From Streptomyces lienomycini (GTDB taxonomy: Bacteria; Actinomycetota; Actinomycetes; Streptomycetales; Streptomycetaceae), in the NCBI RefSeq assembly GCF_027947595.1, contig NZ_CP116257.1, positions 7,686,001 to 7,750,000 on the forward strand: a stretch of DNA of 64,000 bases, written 5' to 3'. This document shows positions 17,829 to 26,567 of the stretch, piece by piece; the stretch's first letter is position 1, and every line of letters starts with the position of its first letter. Position numbers and translations under genes: made by a program. A model generated the notes under the pieces. That model searched no databases. It had not been told where the DNA came from and saw only the letters and a program-made list of their open reading frames with translations.

Positions 17829-18284
17829 GTGCGCGACCGGTGGCGGGCCGCGATGCGGCTCGCCCTGGCCGAGGCCGGGCGGGCCCGGCGGGGCGGTGAC
17901 GTCCCCGTCGGCGCCGTCGTGCTGGCGCCGGACGGGCGCACCGTGCTGTCCGCCGGGCACAACGAACGCGAGGCCACCGGCGACCCGACGGCCCACGCCG
18001 AGGTCCTCGCGATCCGGCGGGCCGCCGGAGAACTCGGCGAGTGGAGGCTGGCCGGGTGCACGCTCGTCGTCACCCTGGAGCCGTGCACGATGTGTGCGGG
18101 CGCCCTCGTCCAGTCCCGCGTGGACCGTGTCGTCTACGGCGCCCGCGACGACAAGGCGGGCGCGGCCGGATCGCTGTGGGACCTGGTGCGCGACCGGCGC
18201 CTCAACCACCGTCCCGAGGTGATCGAGGGCGTGCTCGCGGACGACTGCGCCCGGCTGCTCACGGACTTCTTCCGCGACCGCTGA
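17829..18284 (+). CDS. tadA: tRNA-specific adenosine deaminase
   Basis: TadA deaminates A34 to inosine in tRNA-Arg(ACG), allowing one tRNA to read CGU, CGC and CGA. The substrate tRNA gene is itself in this window at 39921-39993. Zinc ligands and catalytic residues are visible: His56 and Glu58 in TAHAEVL, and Cys86 and Cys89 in EPCTMC. Length is 151 residues, normal for the family. GTG 17829 is the best start; a CTG in frame at 17781, overlapping the upstream stop, would add 16 residues. Confidence 0.95.
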   Translation: MRDRWRAAMRLALAEAGRARRGGDVPVGAVVLAPDGRTVLSAGHNEREATGDPTAHAEVLAIRRAAGELGEWRLAGCTLVVTLEPCTMCAGALVQSRVDRVVYGARDDKAGAAGSLWDLVRDRRLNHRPEVIEGVLADDCARLLTDFFRDR

Positions 18285-18384
18285 CCCGGTCCGCACGGGG
18301 TGCCGGGACGACCGCTCGGACGGCTGTTCGTCGGCCGCGATACCGATTTCTGAGCATGCCGCTCCGTGCTGTAAGGTCTCTCTC

Positions 18385-18469
18385 GGTAGCGTGTCCGAGC
18401 GGCCGAAGGAGCTCGCCTCGAAAGCGAGTGTGGCGCAAGTCACCGAGGGTTCAAATCCCTCCGCTACCG
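18385..18469 (+). tRNA. tRNA-Ser(CGA)
   Basis: Acceptor GGTAGCG pairs with CGCTACC, with discriminator G at 18469 and no encoded CCA. The anticodon loop CTCGAAA between CTCGC and GCGAG gives CGA, reading UCG. The long variable arm GTGTGGCGCAAGTCAC is typical of serine tRNA. Confidence 0.97.
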
Positions 18470-18474
18470 CTTCT

Positions 18475-18504
18475 GAAGGGCCCCGTCGAAAGACGGGGCC
18501 CTTC
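18475..18504 (+). terminator. Hairpin after tRNA-Ser(CGA)
   Basis: GAAGGGCCCCGTC pairs with its complement around a GAAA tetraloop, a 13-bp stem five bases after the tRNA end. A short T-poor tail follows. It is a likely intrinsic terminator. Confidence 0.85.
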
Positions 18505-18556
18505 GTGCGATCATGAGCGACCGAAGGCGTGGGTCGAAAGGACAGGGGAGGCCGCG

Positions 18557-18733
18557 GTGGCGGTGAACTCGAAGAAGATCGCCGTCTATCTGGTCGTGGT
18601 CTTCGTGCTGTACGTGATCATCACGGACCCGGCGAAGGCAGCCGACTACGTCCAGATAGGTTTCCAGGGCATATCCGACGCGGCCAGCGCCGTGGGCGAC
18701 TTCATGACCTGGGCCGCCAACGGAGGAAAGTGA
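18557..18733 (+). CDS. Small membrane protein, 58 aa
   Basis: Starts at GTG 18557 (VAVNSKKIAVYLVVVFVLYV) behind AGGGGAGG, with one N-terminal membrane helix (IAVYLVVVFVLYVIIT). The polar C-terminus reads ADYVQIGFQGISDAASAVGD. No function is known. Its stop overlaps the next ATG (TGATG), so it is co-translated with the Dabb protein. Confidence 0.7.
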   Translation: MAVNSKKIAVYLVVVFVLYVIITDPAKAADYVQIGFQGISDAASAVGDFMTWAANGGK

Positions 18734-19026
18734 TGATCCGCCATCTCGTGCTGTTCAAGCTGAACGACGGCGTCGAGCGGGACGACCCGCGCGTCGTCGA
18801 GGGCGTCGAGGCCTTCCGGGCGCTCGGCGGCCAGATCGACGACCTCCGCTTCTGGGAGTGCGCCTGGAACATCAGCGACCGGCCCATCGCCCACGACTTC
18901 GCCATCAACTCGGCCGTGGACGACACCGACGCGCTGAAGCGCTACCTCGAACACCCGGCGCACCAGGCGGGCGTCGCACGGTGGCGGGAGTTCGCCACCT
19001 GGGTGATCGCCGACTACGAGTTCTAG
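18733..19026 (+). CDS. Dabb (stress-responsive A/B barrel) domain protein
   Basis: A 97-residue dimeric alpha-beta barrel protein. MIRHLVLFKL is the typical first strand, and RPIAHDFAINSAVDDTDALK and LEHPAHQAGVARW are family features. Related proteins are small cytosolic barrels whose ligands are mostly unknown. ATG 18733 overlaps the upstream stop by one base. Confidence 0.9.
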   Translation: MIRHLVLFKLNDGVERDDPRVVEGVEAFRALGGQIDDLRFWECAWNISDRPIAHDFAINSAVDDTDALKRYLEHPAHQAGVARWREFATWVIADYEF

Positions 19027-19063
19027 TACGACCGCGCGCCCCGCGCGCCTCCCGCGCGTGCCC

Positions 19064-19094
19064 ACGGCCCCGCACCTGTCCGGTGCGGGGCCGT
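19064..19094 (+). terminator. Terminator hairpin after the Dabb gene
   Basis: ACGGCCCCGCACC pairs with GGTGCGGGGCCGT around a 5-nt loop, a 13-bp stem 38 bp beyond the Dabb stop. Confidence 0.85.
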
Positions 19095-19217
19095 TCCGCG
19101 TTCGCTCAACACGGCGTTATGCGGTGCTTGCACACAGTGGACATGTCTTGTGATGCTATGACCGCTTTTGACGGATGAGTTGACGAAAGAGCGACGGATC
19201 ACGAGGTGGAGTTGACC

Positions 19218-20075
19218 GTGCCGGCCAGTACTGCGCCTCAAGCACCGCCCGCACCGCCCGCCCAGGCCCAGGCCCAGGCCCAGGCCCCGGAGGCTCCCGC
19301 GCCGCAGCGCAGCCGGGGTGCCGACACCCGGGCCCTGACCCAGGTGCTCTTCGGCGAGCTGAAGGGCCTCACCCCGGGCACGCCGGAGCACGACCGGGTG
19401 CGCGCGGCGCTCATCGAGGCGAACCTGCCGCTGGTGCGCTACGCGGCCGCCCGGTTCCGCTCCCGCAACGAGCCGATGGAGGACGTCGTCCAGGTCGGCA
19501 CCATCGGGCTCATCAACGCCATCGACCGCTTCGACCCGGAGCGGGGCGTGCAGTTCCCGACGTTCGCGATGCCGACCGTCGTCGGTGAGATCAAGCGGTA
19601 CTTCCGCGACAACGTGCGCACGGTGCACGTACCGCGCCGGCTGCACGAGCTGTGGGTGCAGGTCAACAGTGCCACCGAGGACCTCACCACCGCCTTCGGG
19701 CGCTCCCCGACGACCGCCGAGATCGCCGAGCGGCTGCGCATCACCGAGGAGGAGGTGCTGTCCTGCATCGAGGCGGGACGGTCCTACCACGCCACCTCGC
19801 TGGAGGCCGCCCAGGAGGGCGACGGGCTGCCCGGGCTGCTCGACCGGCTCGGCTACGAGGACCCCGCCCTCGACGGGGTCGAACACCGCGACCTGGTCCG
19901 GCACCTGCTCGTCCAGCTCCCCGAGCGGGAGCAGCGGATCCTGCTGCTGCGCTACTACAGCAACCTCACCCAGTCCCAGATCAGCGCGGAACTCGGCGTC
20001 TCCCAGATGCACGTCTCGCGGCTACTGGCGCGTAGTTTCCAGCGATTGAGGTCCGCGAACCGGATCGACGCGTAA
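19218..20075 (+). CDS. sigF: RNA polymerase sigma factor SigF (SigB/SigF/SigG family)
   Basis: A 285-residue group 3 sigma factor. After an Ala/Pro/Gln N-terminal tail, region 2 reads [19 protein letters not shown] and [19 protein letters not shown]. Region 3 contains [11 protein letters not shown], and region 4 contains [20 protein letters not shown] and the helix-turn-helix [20 protein letters not shown]. In Streptomyces SigF acts late in spore maturation. GTG 19218 ([10 protein letters not shown]) is preferred to GTG 19206 because AGGTGGAG stands six bases before it. The next gene is a paralogue on the same strand with its own upstream region. Confidence 0.9.
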   Translation: MPASTAPQAPPAPPAQAQAQAQAPEAPAPQRSRGADTRALTQVLFGELKGLTPGTPEHDRVRAALIEANLPLVRYAAARFRSRNEPMEDVVQVGTIGLINAIDRFDPERGVQFPTFAMPTVVGEIKRYFRDNVRTVHVPRRLHELWVQVNSATEDLTTAFGRSPTTAEIAERLRITEEEVLSCIEAGRSYHATSLEAAQEGDGLPGLLDRLGYEDPALDGVEHRDLVRHLLVQLPEREQRILLLRYYSNLTQSQISAELGVSQMHVSRLLARSFQRLRSANRIDA

Positions 20076-20183
20076 CCTCGAGACCGGCTCCGGACGGAGT
20101 CGAAAGCGCGATCGAGGGGTCACCGGGAAGAGCGAATCGCTCACCAGGGCCTTTGCTGCGGATTCGGGCCGAAAGGCCGTCAG

Positions 20184-20203
20184 ACCCCCTGTTTCCAGGG
20201 GGT
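20184..20203 (+). terminator. Short hairpin after sigF
   Basis: ACCCCCTG pairs with CAGGGGGT around TTTC, about 108 bp after the sigF stop. It probably separates sigF from sigN. Confidence 0.6.
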
Positions 20204-20216
20204 ATTGGCATCTCGC

Positions 20217-20255
20217 ATGTCGACATGTCACTACAGCGCGTTGCCGACATGTGAC
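20217..20255 (+). promoter_or_regulatory. Palindrome and direct repeats upstream of sigN
   Basis: A perfect 12-bp palindrome CATGTCGACATG (20217-20228) overlaps CGACATGTCAC (20221-20231), which is repeated with one change as CGACATGTGAC (20245-20255). The 24-bp centre-to-centre spacing and position about 110 bp ahead of the sigN ATG suggest a transcription-factor binding region. The regulator is unknown. Confidence 0.5.
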
Positions 20256-20366
20256 ATTCTGCCGGAGACGCGTTTGCCGGAGCCCCGGCTCCGGTATTCA
20301 GGTGAAGGCTGCGTTCCCGGCGTGGGAGCGTGTGCCGCGACCGTCCCGCGACCCAAAGGGGGTGGC

Positions 20367-21296
20367 ATGTCCGCAGAACAGGGCAGCTCGAAGGTGCTCG
20401 CGCTCGCGGAGAGCGAGACCGCGCCCGACACGATCGAGGCGCTCGGCCCCGTCGACGGCAGCGACGGCGTTCAGGCCGTCGAAGCCGTGCCGAACCTCGA
20501 TGCCGTGCCGGCCCAGACCCTTCCGGCCACGGAGGCCATCGACACCCGCACCCTGTCCCGCTCCCTGTTCCTGCGGCTCGCCGCCCTCGACCAGGACAGC
20601 CCCGAGCGTGTCTACGTCCGGGACACCCTGATCGAGCTCAACCTCCCGCTGGTGCGCTACGCCGCCGCCCGCTTCCGCTCCCGCAACGAACCGATGGAGG
20701 ACATCGTCCAGGTCGGCACGATCGGCCTGATCAAGGCGATCGACCGCTTCGACTGCGAGCGGGGCGTCGAGTTCCCGACGTTCGCGATGCCGACGGTGGT
20801 CGGGGAGATCAAGCGGTTCTTCCGCGACACCTCGTGGTCGGTGCGCGTCCCGCGCCGCCTCCAGGAGCTGCGCCTGGCCCTGACCAAGGCCAGCGACGAG
20901 CTGTCCCAGAAGCTGGACCGCTCCCCGACGGTCGGCGAACTCGCCACCGTGCTGGGCGTGTCCGAGGAGGACGTCGTCGACGGCCTCGCGGTCGGCAACG
21001 CCTACACCGCCTCCTCGCTGGACTCCCCGGCCCCGGAGGACGACGGCGGCGAGGGCTCGCTGGCGGACCGCCTGGGCTACGAGGACACGGCACTGGAGGG
21101 CGTGGAGTACCGCGAGTCCCTCAAGCCGCTGCTGGCCAAGCTGCCGCCCCGGGAGCGCCGGATCATCATGCTGCGCTTCTTCGCCAACATGACCCAGTCG
21201 CAGATCGGCGAGGAGGTCGGCATCTCGCAGATGCACGTCTCCCGGCTGCTGACCCGGACCCTGTCGCAGCTGCGCGAGGGCCTCATCTCCGACTGA
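20367..21296 (+). CDS. sigN: RNA polymerase sigma factor, SigB/SigF/SigG family (SigN-like)
   Basis: A 309-residue group 3 sigma factor closely related to the preceding SigF: region 2 ([38 protein letters not shown]) is nearly identical. Region 4 reads [20 protein letters not shown] and [18 protein letters not shown]. The first ~70 residues are a distinct acidic tail. ATG 20367 follows AAAGGGGGTGG. By order next to sigF it matches Streptomyces SigN, a factor used in aerial development; that name is inferred from context. Confidence 0.85.
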   Translation: MSAEQGSSKVLALAESETAPDTIEALGPVDGSDGVQAVEAVPNLDAVPAQTLPATEAIDTRTLSRSLFLRLAALDQDSPERVYVRDTLIELNLPLVRYAAARFRSRNEPMEDIVQVGTIGLIKAIDRFDCERGVEFPTFAMPTVVGEIKRFFRDTSWSVRVPRRLQELRLALTKASDELSQKLDRSPTVGELATVLGVSEEDVVDGLAVGNAYTASSLDSPAPEDDGGEGSLADRLGYEDTALEGVEYRESLKPLLAKLPPRERRIIMLRFFANMTQSQIGEEVGISQMHVSRLLTRTLSQLREGLISD

Positions 21297-21344
21297 GCCC
21301 GCGCTCCACGGCGGCGGCCACCGCGCCGCCCGTCACGACAGCCC

Positions 21345-21385
21345 GGCGACCGCCGCGGCACCTCGGGGGTGCCGCGGCGGTCGCC
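21345..21385. terminator. Strong hairpin between convergent sigN and small membrane gene
   Basis: An 18-bp perfect stem (GGCGACCGCCGCGGCACC and complement) with a five-base loop TCGGG. Placed between two converging genes, it can serve both as terminator. Confidence 0.85.
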
Positions 21386-21407
21386 GTCGTGTGTCCCGCT
21401 GCCGTTC

Positions 21408-21605
21408 CTAGCCGAGCGCCAGCCAGGCCACGGCCGCGACGACGATCACTGCGGCCACGATGCCGACGATCAGGCCGACGCGCGGGCCGGAGGAGGCGGC
21501 GGGGGCCGCCTGCCGGGCCTGCGGGGCGTCGTCGACGAACGCGCGGAACATCTGGGTGCTGCCTGCGGGGTCGTTGGTGCCCTGGGGGCCCTGGTTGTTA
21601 GCCAT
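21408..21605 (-). CDS. Small tail-anchored membrane protein, 65 aa
   Basis: MANNQGPQGTNDPAGSTQMF starts at ATG 21605. A polar N-terminal half with FRAFVDDAPQARQ is followed by a C-terminal membrane helix (VGLIVGIVAAVIVVAAVAWL). No known domain. The frame is open 75 bp upstream, but the Asn/Gly-rich start looks natural. It converges on sigN. Confidence 0.7.
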   Translation of the reverse strand: MANNQGPQGTNDPAGSTQMFRAFVDDAPQARQAAPAASSGPRVGLIVGIVAAVIVVAAVAWLALG

Positions 21606-21760
21606 GGGCCGAGACACTAGCGAATCCGCGGGTGCGGCCCAAGTGCGGGGCTCCTTCCGGCCCTTGCCCGGCACCACCACCCGCCACCTGCGCGTTTACT
21701 ATCGCAATACTTGCCTTTGCCAACTTTTTATTCCGTGATGACCGTCTTTGTTTGCCTGTA

Positions 21761-21784
21761 GCAACCAACCGAACTTATGGTTGC
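21761..21784 (+). promoter_or_regulatory. Candidate MarR operator
   Basis: GCAACCA and TGGTTGC form a 7-bp inverted repeat with a 10-bp spacer in an AT-richer stretch, 27 bp before the MarR start codon. This position fits autorepression. A nearby GCAACG half-site follows. Confidence 0.5.
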
Positions 21785-21810
21785 CCTAAGCAACGAATCG
21801 GGAGGTGCGC

Positions 21811-22311
21811 ATGGCCGAGAAGGCGCAGTACGAGGAGCTGATCCGCCAGTTCAGCGCCTTCGGTGCAGTGAAGAGGGAGATGGGGCGGCTACTGCCGTCC
21901 GACTGCCCCGGCGGCTCCGCCGCCGTGATGACACTGCTCGGCCGCCACGGGGACATGCGCATGAGCAAGCTCGCCGAGCTGCTCGCGGTGGACATGTCGG
22001 TGACCAGCCGGCACGTCGCCCACGTCGCCGAGCGGGGCTGGATCGAACGTTTCCCCGACCCCGCGGACAAGCGCTCGCGCATTCTGCGTCTGACGCCCGA
22101 GGGGCAGGAGCAGCTCGACGAGATCGCCGAGCGGTCCTCCCAGATGCTCGCCCACCGTCTGAGCGACTGGTCCGACGACGAGGTCGGTCAGCTCTCCCGG
22201 CTCATGGCCCGCCTCAGGGCCAGCTTCGACGACTGCCGGGCCCCCGCGGCCCGGCCTCCCGCACTGTCCGGGGACGAACAGTCCACCCGTACACCCGCGA
22301 TCACCACGTAA
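21811..22311 (+). CDS. MarR family transcriptional regulator
   Basis: A 166-residue winged-helix regulator. The recognition region reads MRMSKLAELLAVDMSVTSRHV, the wing contains DPADKRSRILRLTPEGQ, and dimerisation helices lie at both ends. ATG 21811 sits eight bases after GGGAGG; a GTG six bases upstream would be too close to that site. It stands 13 bp before a multidrug-type MFS gene, so it most likely represses that pump and itself, in response to an unknown ligand. Confidence 0.92.
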   Translation: MAEKAQYEELIRQFSAFGAVKREMGRLLPSDCPGGSAAVMTLLGRHGDMRMSKLAELLAVDMSVTSRHVAHVAERGWIERFPDPADKRSRILRLTPEGQEQLDEIAERSSQMLAHRLSDWSDDEVGQLSRLMARLRASFDDCRAPAARPPALSGDEQSTRTPAITT

Positions 22312-22324
22312 GTAAAGGAAGTCC

Positions 22325-24916
22325 ATGGCAACGACCACACCAGCCGGTGTGCGGGCTCATGCCAAGCACGGGGGAGGCTCCACCGGAGACGCTCCGATGA
22401 CGCACCGGCAGATCATGGAGGCATTGTCCGGGCTGCTGCTCGGCATGTTCTGCGCGATCCTGTCCTCGACCATCGTCACCAACGCCCTGCCGGAGATCAT
22501 CGGCGACCTCGGTGGCGGCCAGAGCGCCTACACCTGGGTCGTCACGGCCTCGCTGCTGACGATGACCGCCTCCACCCCCCTGTGGGGCAAGCTCGCCGAC
22601 CTGTTCAGCAAGAAGGCCCTGGTCCAGATAGCCCTGGTCGTCTTCGTCATCGGCTCTGTCGTGGCCGGTCTGGCGCAGAACCCGGCCATGCTGATCACCG
22701 CGCGAGGCATCCAGGGCCTGGGCGCCGGCGGTCTGTCCGCCCTGGCCCAGATCATCATGGCCGCGATGATCGCCCCGCGTGAGCGCGGCCGCTACTCCGG
22801 CTACCTGGGCGCGACCTTCGCCGTCGCGACCGTCGGCGGACCGCTGCTCGGCGGCGTCATCACCGACACCAGCTGGCTCGGCTGGCGCTGGTGCCTCTAC
22901 GTCGGCGTGCCGTTCGCGATCATCGCGCTGCTCGTGCTGCAGAAGACACTGAACCTGCCCGTGGTCAAGCGGAAGGTCAAGGTCGACTGGGCCGGCGCCT
23001 TCTTCGTCACCGCGGCCGTCTGCCTGCTGCTCGTCTGGGTCACCTTCGCCGACGACAAGTACTCCTGGATGTCGTGGCAGACCGGCGTCATGGTCGGCGG
23101 CTCGATCCTGCTGACGCTGATCTTCCTCTTCGTCGAGTCCAGGGCCAGCGAGCCGATCATCCCGCTGCGCCTGTTCAGGAACCGCACCATCACCCTGGCC
23201 TCGCTGGCCTCGCTGTTCGTCGGTATCGCGATGTTCGCGGGCACCGTCTACTTCAGCCAGTACTTCCAGCTGGCCCGGGACAAGTCCCCGACGATGTCCG
23301 GGCTCATGACGATCCCGATGATCGGCGGCCTGTTCATATCCTCGACGGCCTCCGGCATCATCATCACCAAGACCGGCAAGTGGAAGCGCTGGCTGCTGGC
23401 CGGCGGCGTGCTGCTCACCGCGGGCCTGGGCCTGCTGAGCACCATGCGCTACGACACCGCGTACTGGCACATCGCGATCTTCATGGCGCTGATGGGTCTC
23501 GGCGTCGGCATGATGATGCAGAACCTGGTGCTCTGCACGCAGAACCAGGTGGCCCCCGGCGACCTGGGTGCCGCGTCCTCCACGGTCACCTTCTTCCGCT
23601 CCCTCGGCGGCGCGGTGGGCGTCTCGGTGCTCGGCTCCATCATGTCGACCCGGATCAGCCACTACGCCACCGACAGCATCGGGCAGCTCAAGCCCGAGGA
23701 CCAGATGGCGGCCGGCAAGGCCCTGGGCTCCGGGCAGATCCCCGACATGGACCTGCTCCCCGCGCCCATCCGCACCTGGCTGGAGAGCGCCTACGGGCAC
23801 GGCATCGCCGACATCTTCCTGTACGTCGCGCCGATCGCCCTGCTCGGCTTCCTGGTGACCCTGTTCATCAAGGAGGTCCCGCTGCGCACCACCGGCGCCC
23901 TCGCCCAGGCCGCGGAGGCCGCGGCCGAGTCCGCCCCGCCGGTCGCGGGCACCCCCGCGGAGGCCACCCGCGTCGCCGACGCGCCGGTTCCGGCCGGTGC
24001 CATGGCCGCCGTGGCGGCACCCTCGGCGGCCCCGGTCGCCCCGGACGGTTCGGCCACCTCGGCGGCCGAACCCGCCGCCGGGCCCGCGACCACGCAGCGG
24101 CTGGCCGCCGTCGCCACGGCGACCGGCTCCGGCGAACCGCAGGCGCCCGTCTCCGGTGGCATCGCGGTCCGCGGCTCCGTCCGCGGCGCCGAGTCCGCCC
24201 CGGTCCCGCAGGCCGCCGTCACGCTGATCTCCCTGGCCGGCCGCCAGCTCGGCCGGTCCGTCGCCCAGGCCGACGGCACCTACGCCCTCGACGCGCCCAG
24301 CGCCGGGTCGTACGTCCTGATCGCCTCCGCGGACGGCTTCCAGCCGCAGGCCTCCACCATCGTCGTCAACGACGAACCGGTCGCCTACGACATCCTGCTC
24401 AGCGGCACCAGCGGGCTCACCGGCCTGGTCCGTGCCGTCGAGGGCGGGCTGCCGGTCAAGGACGCCATGGTGATCGTGACCGACGTGCGCGGTGACCTGC
24501 TGGCCAGCGCCACCACCGGGGAGCAGGGCGAGTTCTCGCTCACCGACCTGGTGCCGGGCACGGTGACCGTCGCGGTCAACGCGGTCGGCTACCGGCCGCG
24601 CGCCCTGCCCCTCGAGGTGGGCGGCACCGGCGTCACCCGCGTCGAGGTCGACCTCCAGGCCGGGGCGCAGGTCCAGGGCGTCGTGCGGGCACCGCACGGT
24701 CCACTGGCCGACGCCCGCGTCACCCTGGTCGACGCGGCGGGCAACGTCGTCGGCACGGCCACCACCGGCGCGGACGGGGCGTACGCCTTCACCGACCTGG
24801 ACGCCGGTGAGTACACCGTCATCGCGACCGGCTACCCGCCGGTGGCGACGGCCCTGACGGTCGCCGGCCCCGGTGCCGACGGCCACGACATCGAGCTCGC
24901 CCACCCCGGCGAGTAG
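22325..24916 (+). CDS. DHA2 (EmrB/QacA) MFS efflux transporter with C-terminal carboxypeptidase-regulatory-like repeats
   Basis: An 863-residue fusion. Residues ~35-520 form a 14-helix DHA2 drug:proton antiporter (LSSTIVTNALPEI in the first helix, WVVTASLLTMTASTPLWGKL as motif A region, and LGATFAVATVGGPLLGG as the antiporter motif C). An Ala/Pro linker of ~90 residues leads to three successive beta-sandwich repeats (VRGSVRGAESAPVPQAAVTL, GLVRAVEGGLPVKDAMVIV, VQGVVRAPHGPLADARVTL), each about 80 residues and ending with GTYALDAPSAGSY-like text. Such repeats usually lie outside the cell; with 14 helices and an inside N-terminus the tail would be cytoplasmic, which is odd. It is co-transcribed with MarR. 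Confidence 0.9.
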   Translation: MATTTPAGVRAHAKHGGGSTGDAPMTHRQIMEALSGLLLGMFCAILSSTIVTNALPEIIGDLGGGQSAYTWVVTASLLTMTASTPLWGKLADLFSKKALVQIALVVFVIGSVVAGLAQNPAMLITARGIQGLGAGGLSALAQIIMAAMIAPRERGRYSGYLGATFAVATVGGPLLGGVITDTSWLGWRWCLYVGVPFAIIALLVLQKTLNLPVVKRKVKVDWAGAFFVTAAVCLLLVWVTFADDKYSWMSWQTGVMVGGSILLTLIFLFVESRASEPIIPLRLFRNRTITLASLASLFVGIAMFAGTVYFSQYFQLARDKSPTMSGLMTIPMIGGLFISSTASGIIITKTGKWKRWLLAGGVLLTAGLGLLSTMRYDTAYWHIAIFMALMGLGVGMMMQNLVLCTQNQVAPGDLGAASSTVTFFRSLGGAVGVSVLGSIMSTRISHYATDSIGQLKPEDQMAAGKALGSGQIPDMDLLPAPIRTWLESAYGHGIADIFLYVAPIALLGFLVTLFIKEVPLRTTGALAQAAEAAAESAPPVAGTPAEATRVADAPVPAGAMAAVAAPSAAPVAPDGSATSAAEPAAGPATTQRLAAVATATGSGEPQAPVSGGIAVRGSVRGAESAPVPQAAVTLISLAGRQLGRSVAQADGTYALDAPSAGSYVLIASADGFQPQASTIVVNDEPVAYDILLSGTSGLTGLVRAVEGGLPVKDAMVIVTDVRGDLLASATTGEQGEFSLTDLVPGTVTVAVNAVGYRPRALPLEVGGTGVTRVEVDLQAGAQVQGVVRAPHGPLADARVTLVDAAGNVVGTATTGADGAYAFTDLDAGEYTVIATGYPPVATALTVAGPGADGHDIELAHPGE

Positions 24917-24923
24917 CAGGACC

Positions 24924-24981
24924 CCGGCCCGTGGTGGCGTGCGCGCTCTGAGCGGAGGTGCGCCCGCCCACCACGGGCCGG
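24924..24981 (+). terminator. Inverted repeat between the MFS and YceI genes
   Basis: CCGGCCCGTGGTGG (24924-24937) is perfectly complementary to CCACCACGGGCCGG (24968-24981), with a 30-nt loop that has its own short pairing. It lies between the MFS stop and the YceI start and could attenuate or terminate transcription. Confidence 0.55.
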
Positions 24982-25025
24982 TCTCTTTACGACCACTTTC
25001 TGAGTCTTTGCAGGGAGAAAACGGG

Positions 25026-25847
25026 ATGGCACTGACCGCGAGGATCCGAACGCGGGACGGATGGGCCGTGTCGCACGCGGTCGTCACGGTGACCGACATG
25101 ACGGGCGTGCAGGTACTGCGCGCCGAGGCCGACACCGAGGGCACCGTGCGGGACACCACCGCGCTCACCCCCGGGGCGTACACCGTCATCGTCACCGCGG
25201 TCGGCTACGCGCCCGCCGCCTCCAGCGCGATCGTCACCGCGAGCGGCCGGGCCGAGGTCGGCACGGTGACGCTGGCCCGTCAGGGCGGCACCGAACTGCC
25301 GCCGCCGGGACCGTGGACGGTCGACCCGGCGCACTCGAGCGTGGCCGCCGTCGCCCAGCACCTCGGCATCTCCAGCGTCCGCGGCCGCTTCACCGACTTC
25401 GCCGCCACCGTCGAGATCGCGCCGGACGACGTCACCAAGTCCCGGGTGGAGGCGGTGATCAGGGCGGCCTCCATCGACACCGGCAACGGCATGCGCGACA
25501 CCCACCTGCGCTCGCCGGACTTCCTGGACGTCGAGCGCTTCCCGGAGATCACCTACCGCTCCACGCAGGTGAGCGAGGCCGGTCCGGACCGCTGGACCGT
25601 CCGCGGCGAACTGGGGCTGCACGGCGTCGTCCGCGAGGTCGACCTCGACCTGGCCTACCTCGGCACCGGCGCCGACCCCTGGGGCGGCACCCGGGCGGCC
25701 TTCCGCGCGACGACGGAACTGCACCGCGAGGACTTCGCCATGAACTACAACCAGGTCGTCCAGGCCGGCATCGCCGCCATCGGCACCACCCTCAGGGTCG
25801 AGCTGGACGTCCAGGCGGTCCAGGGGGAGTCACTGCCCGCCGTGTGA
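25026..25847 (+). CDS. YceI family lipocalin-like protein with N-terminal carboxypeptidase-regulatory-like domain
   Basis: A 273-residue protein. Residues 1-90 form one carboxypeptidase-regulatory-like repeat (VVTVTDMTGVQVLRAEADTE, GAYTVIVTAVGYAPA), similar to those on the upstream pump. Residues ~95-265 are a YceI barrel (WTVDPAHSSVAAVAQHLG, TRAAFRATTELHREDFAM). YceI proteins bind polyprenoid-like lipids. No signal peptide is seen, so it is probably cytoplasmic. ATG 25026 follows GGGAGAAAA. A pump and a lipid-binding protein sharing an unusual domain suggests they work together. Its end overlaps the converging GAF-ANTAR gene by 18 bp. Confidence 0.88.
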   Translation: MALTARIRTRDGWAVSHAVVTVTDMTGVQVLRAEADTEGTVRDTTALTPGAYTVIVTAVGYAPAASSAIVTASGRAEVGTVTLARQGGTELPPPGPWTVDPAHSSVAAVAQHLGISSVRGRFTDFAATVEIAPDDVTKSRVEAVIRAASIDTGNGMRDTHLRSPDFLDVERFPEITYRSTQVSEAGPDRWTVRGELGLHGVVREVDLDLAYLGTGADPWGGTRAAFRATTELHREDFAMNYNQVVQAGIAAIGTTLRVELDVQAVQGESLPAV

Positions 25848-26531
25848 GTCACCGCCGGACGCCCGGGCCACCATCCGGGCGCACAGGTCCCGGAGCTTGA
25901 CGTTCCGGTCCTGTGAGGCCCGGCGCAGCCGCTCCAGGGCCCGGTGGGCGTCGATGCGCTCCCGGGCCATGAGCATGCCGACCGCCTGGTCGATGATGCT
26001 GCGGGAGAGCAGGGCGGTGCGCACGTCGGCCGCCGAGGCCTGCTGCCGTTCGATGCGCAGGGCCTCGTTCACGGCGTCGGAGGCCCGCTCCGCGAAGGCG
26101 CGGGCCTCTTCCCGTCCCCGGGCCAGGGAGTCGGGCCCGACGCCGTACAGGTTGAGCGCGGCGCCCGTCTCGCCCTCGACGGCCAGCGGCAGCGCCAGGA
26201 CGCAGCGCACCCCGGTGGCCAGCGCGTACTCCGTGTACGCGGGCCAGCGGGTCTCGGCCGCCAGGTCGGGGGCGTACTGGGCGCTCCCCGTCTCGGCGGC
26301 GTCCACACAGGGACCCGAACCGTTCTCGTACTGGCGCAGGTCCAGGCCGCCGGGCAGGCCGGTGCTGCCCGCGAGGGTCATCAGCCGGTCGGCGCGGCGC
26401 ACCGTCACCGAGCAGGCGTCGGCGCCGGGCACCTGCACGACCGCCCGGTCGGTCAGATCGCGCAGCAGGGTGTCGAGACCCTGGCTGCGCGCCATGGCGT
26501 GGCCGAGCGTGTCCGAGCTGCGCGAGGTCAT
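25830..26531 (-). CDS. GAF-ANTAR domain regulator
   Basis: A 233-residue protein. An N-terminal GAF domain (VQVPGADACSVTVRRADRL, YENGSGPCVDAAETG, TGVRCVLALPLAVEGETGAA) is joined by helices to a C-terminal ANTAR RNA-binding domain (ALLSRSIIDQAVGMLMARER, AHRALERLRRASQDRNVKLR). ANTAR proteins bind paired hexanucleotide loops in nascent RNA and act as antiterminators. No such target was identified here. A second gene of the same architecture lies 36 bp upstream on the same strand. Confidence 0.9.
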   Translation of the reverse strand: MTSRSSDTLGHAMARSQGLDTLLRDLTDRAVVQVPGADACSVTVRRADRLMTLAGSTGLPGGLDLRQYENGSGPCVDAAETGSAQYAPDLAAETRWPAYTEYALATGVRCVLALPLAVEGETGAALNLYGVGPDSLARGREEARAFAERASDAVNEALRIERQQASAADVRTALLSRSIIDQAVGMLMARERIDAHRALERLRRASQDRNVKLRDLCARMVARASGGDSHGGQ

Positions 26532-26567
26532 GACCGTACGGATGTCCCGTCACCGCCGGGTCACACC

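Noticed and set aside
22301..25195. 964-codon reverse frame across the MFS gene
   Set aside because: Repetitive Asp/Gly/Arg composition typical of an antisense frame in high-GC DNA; the forward frame has clear membrane helices and motifs.
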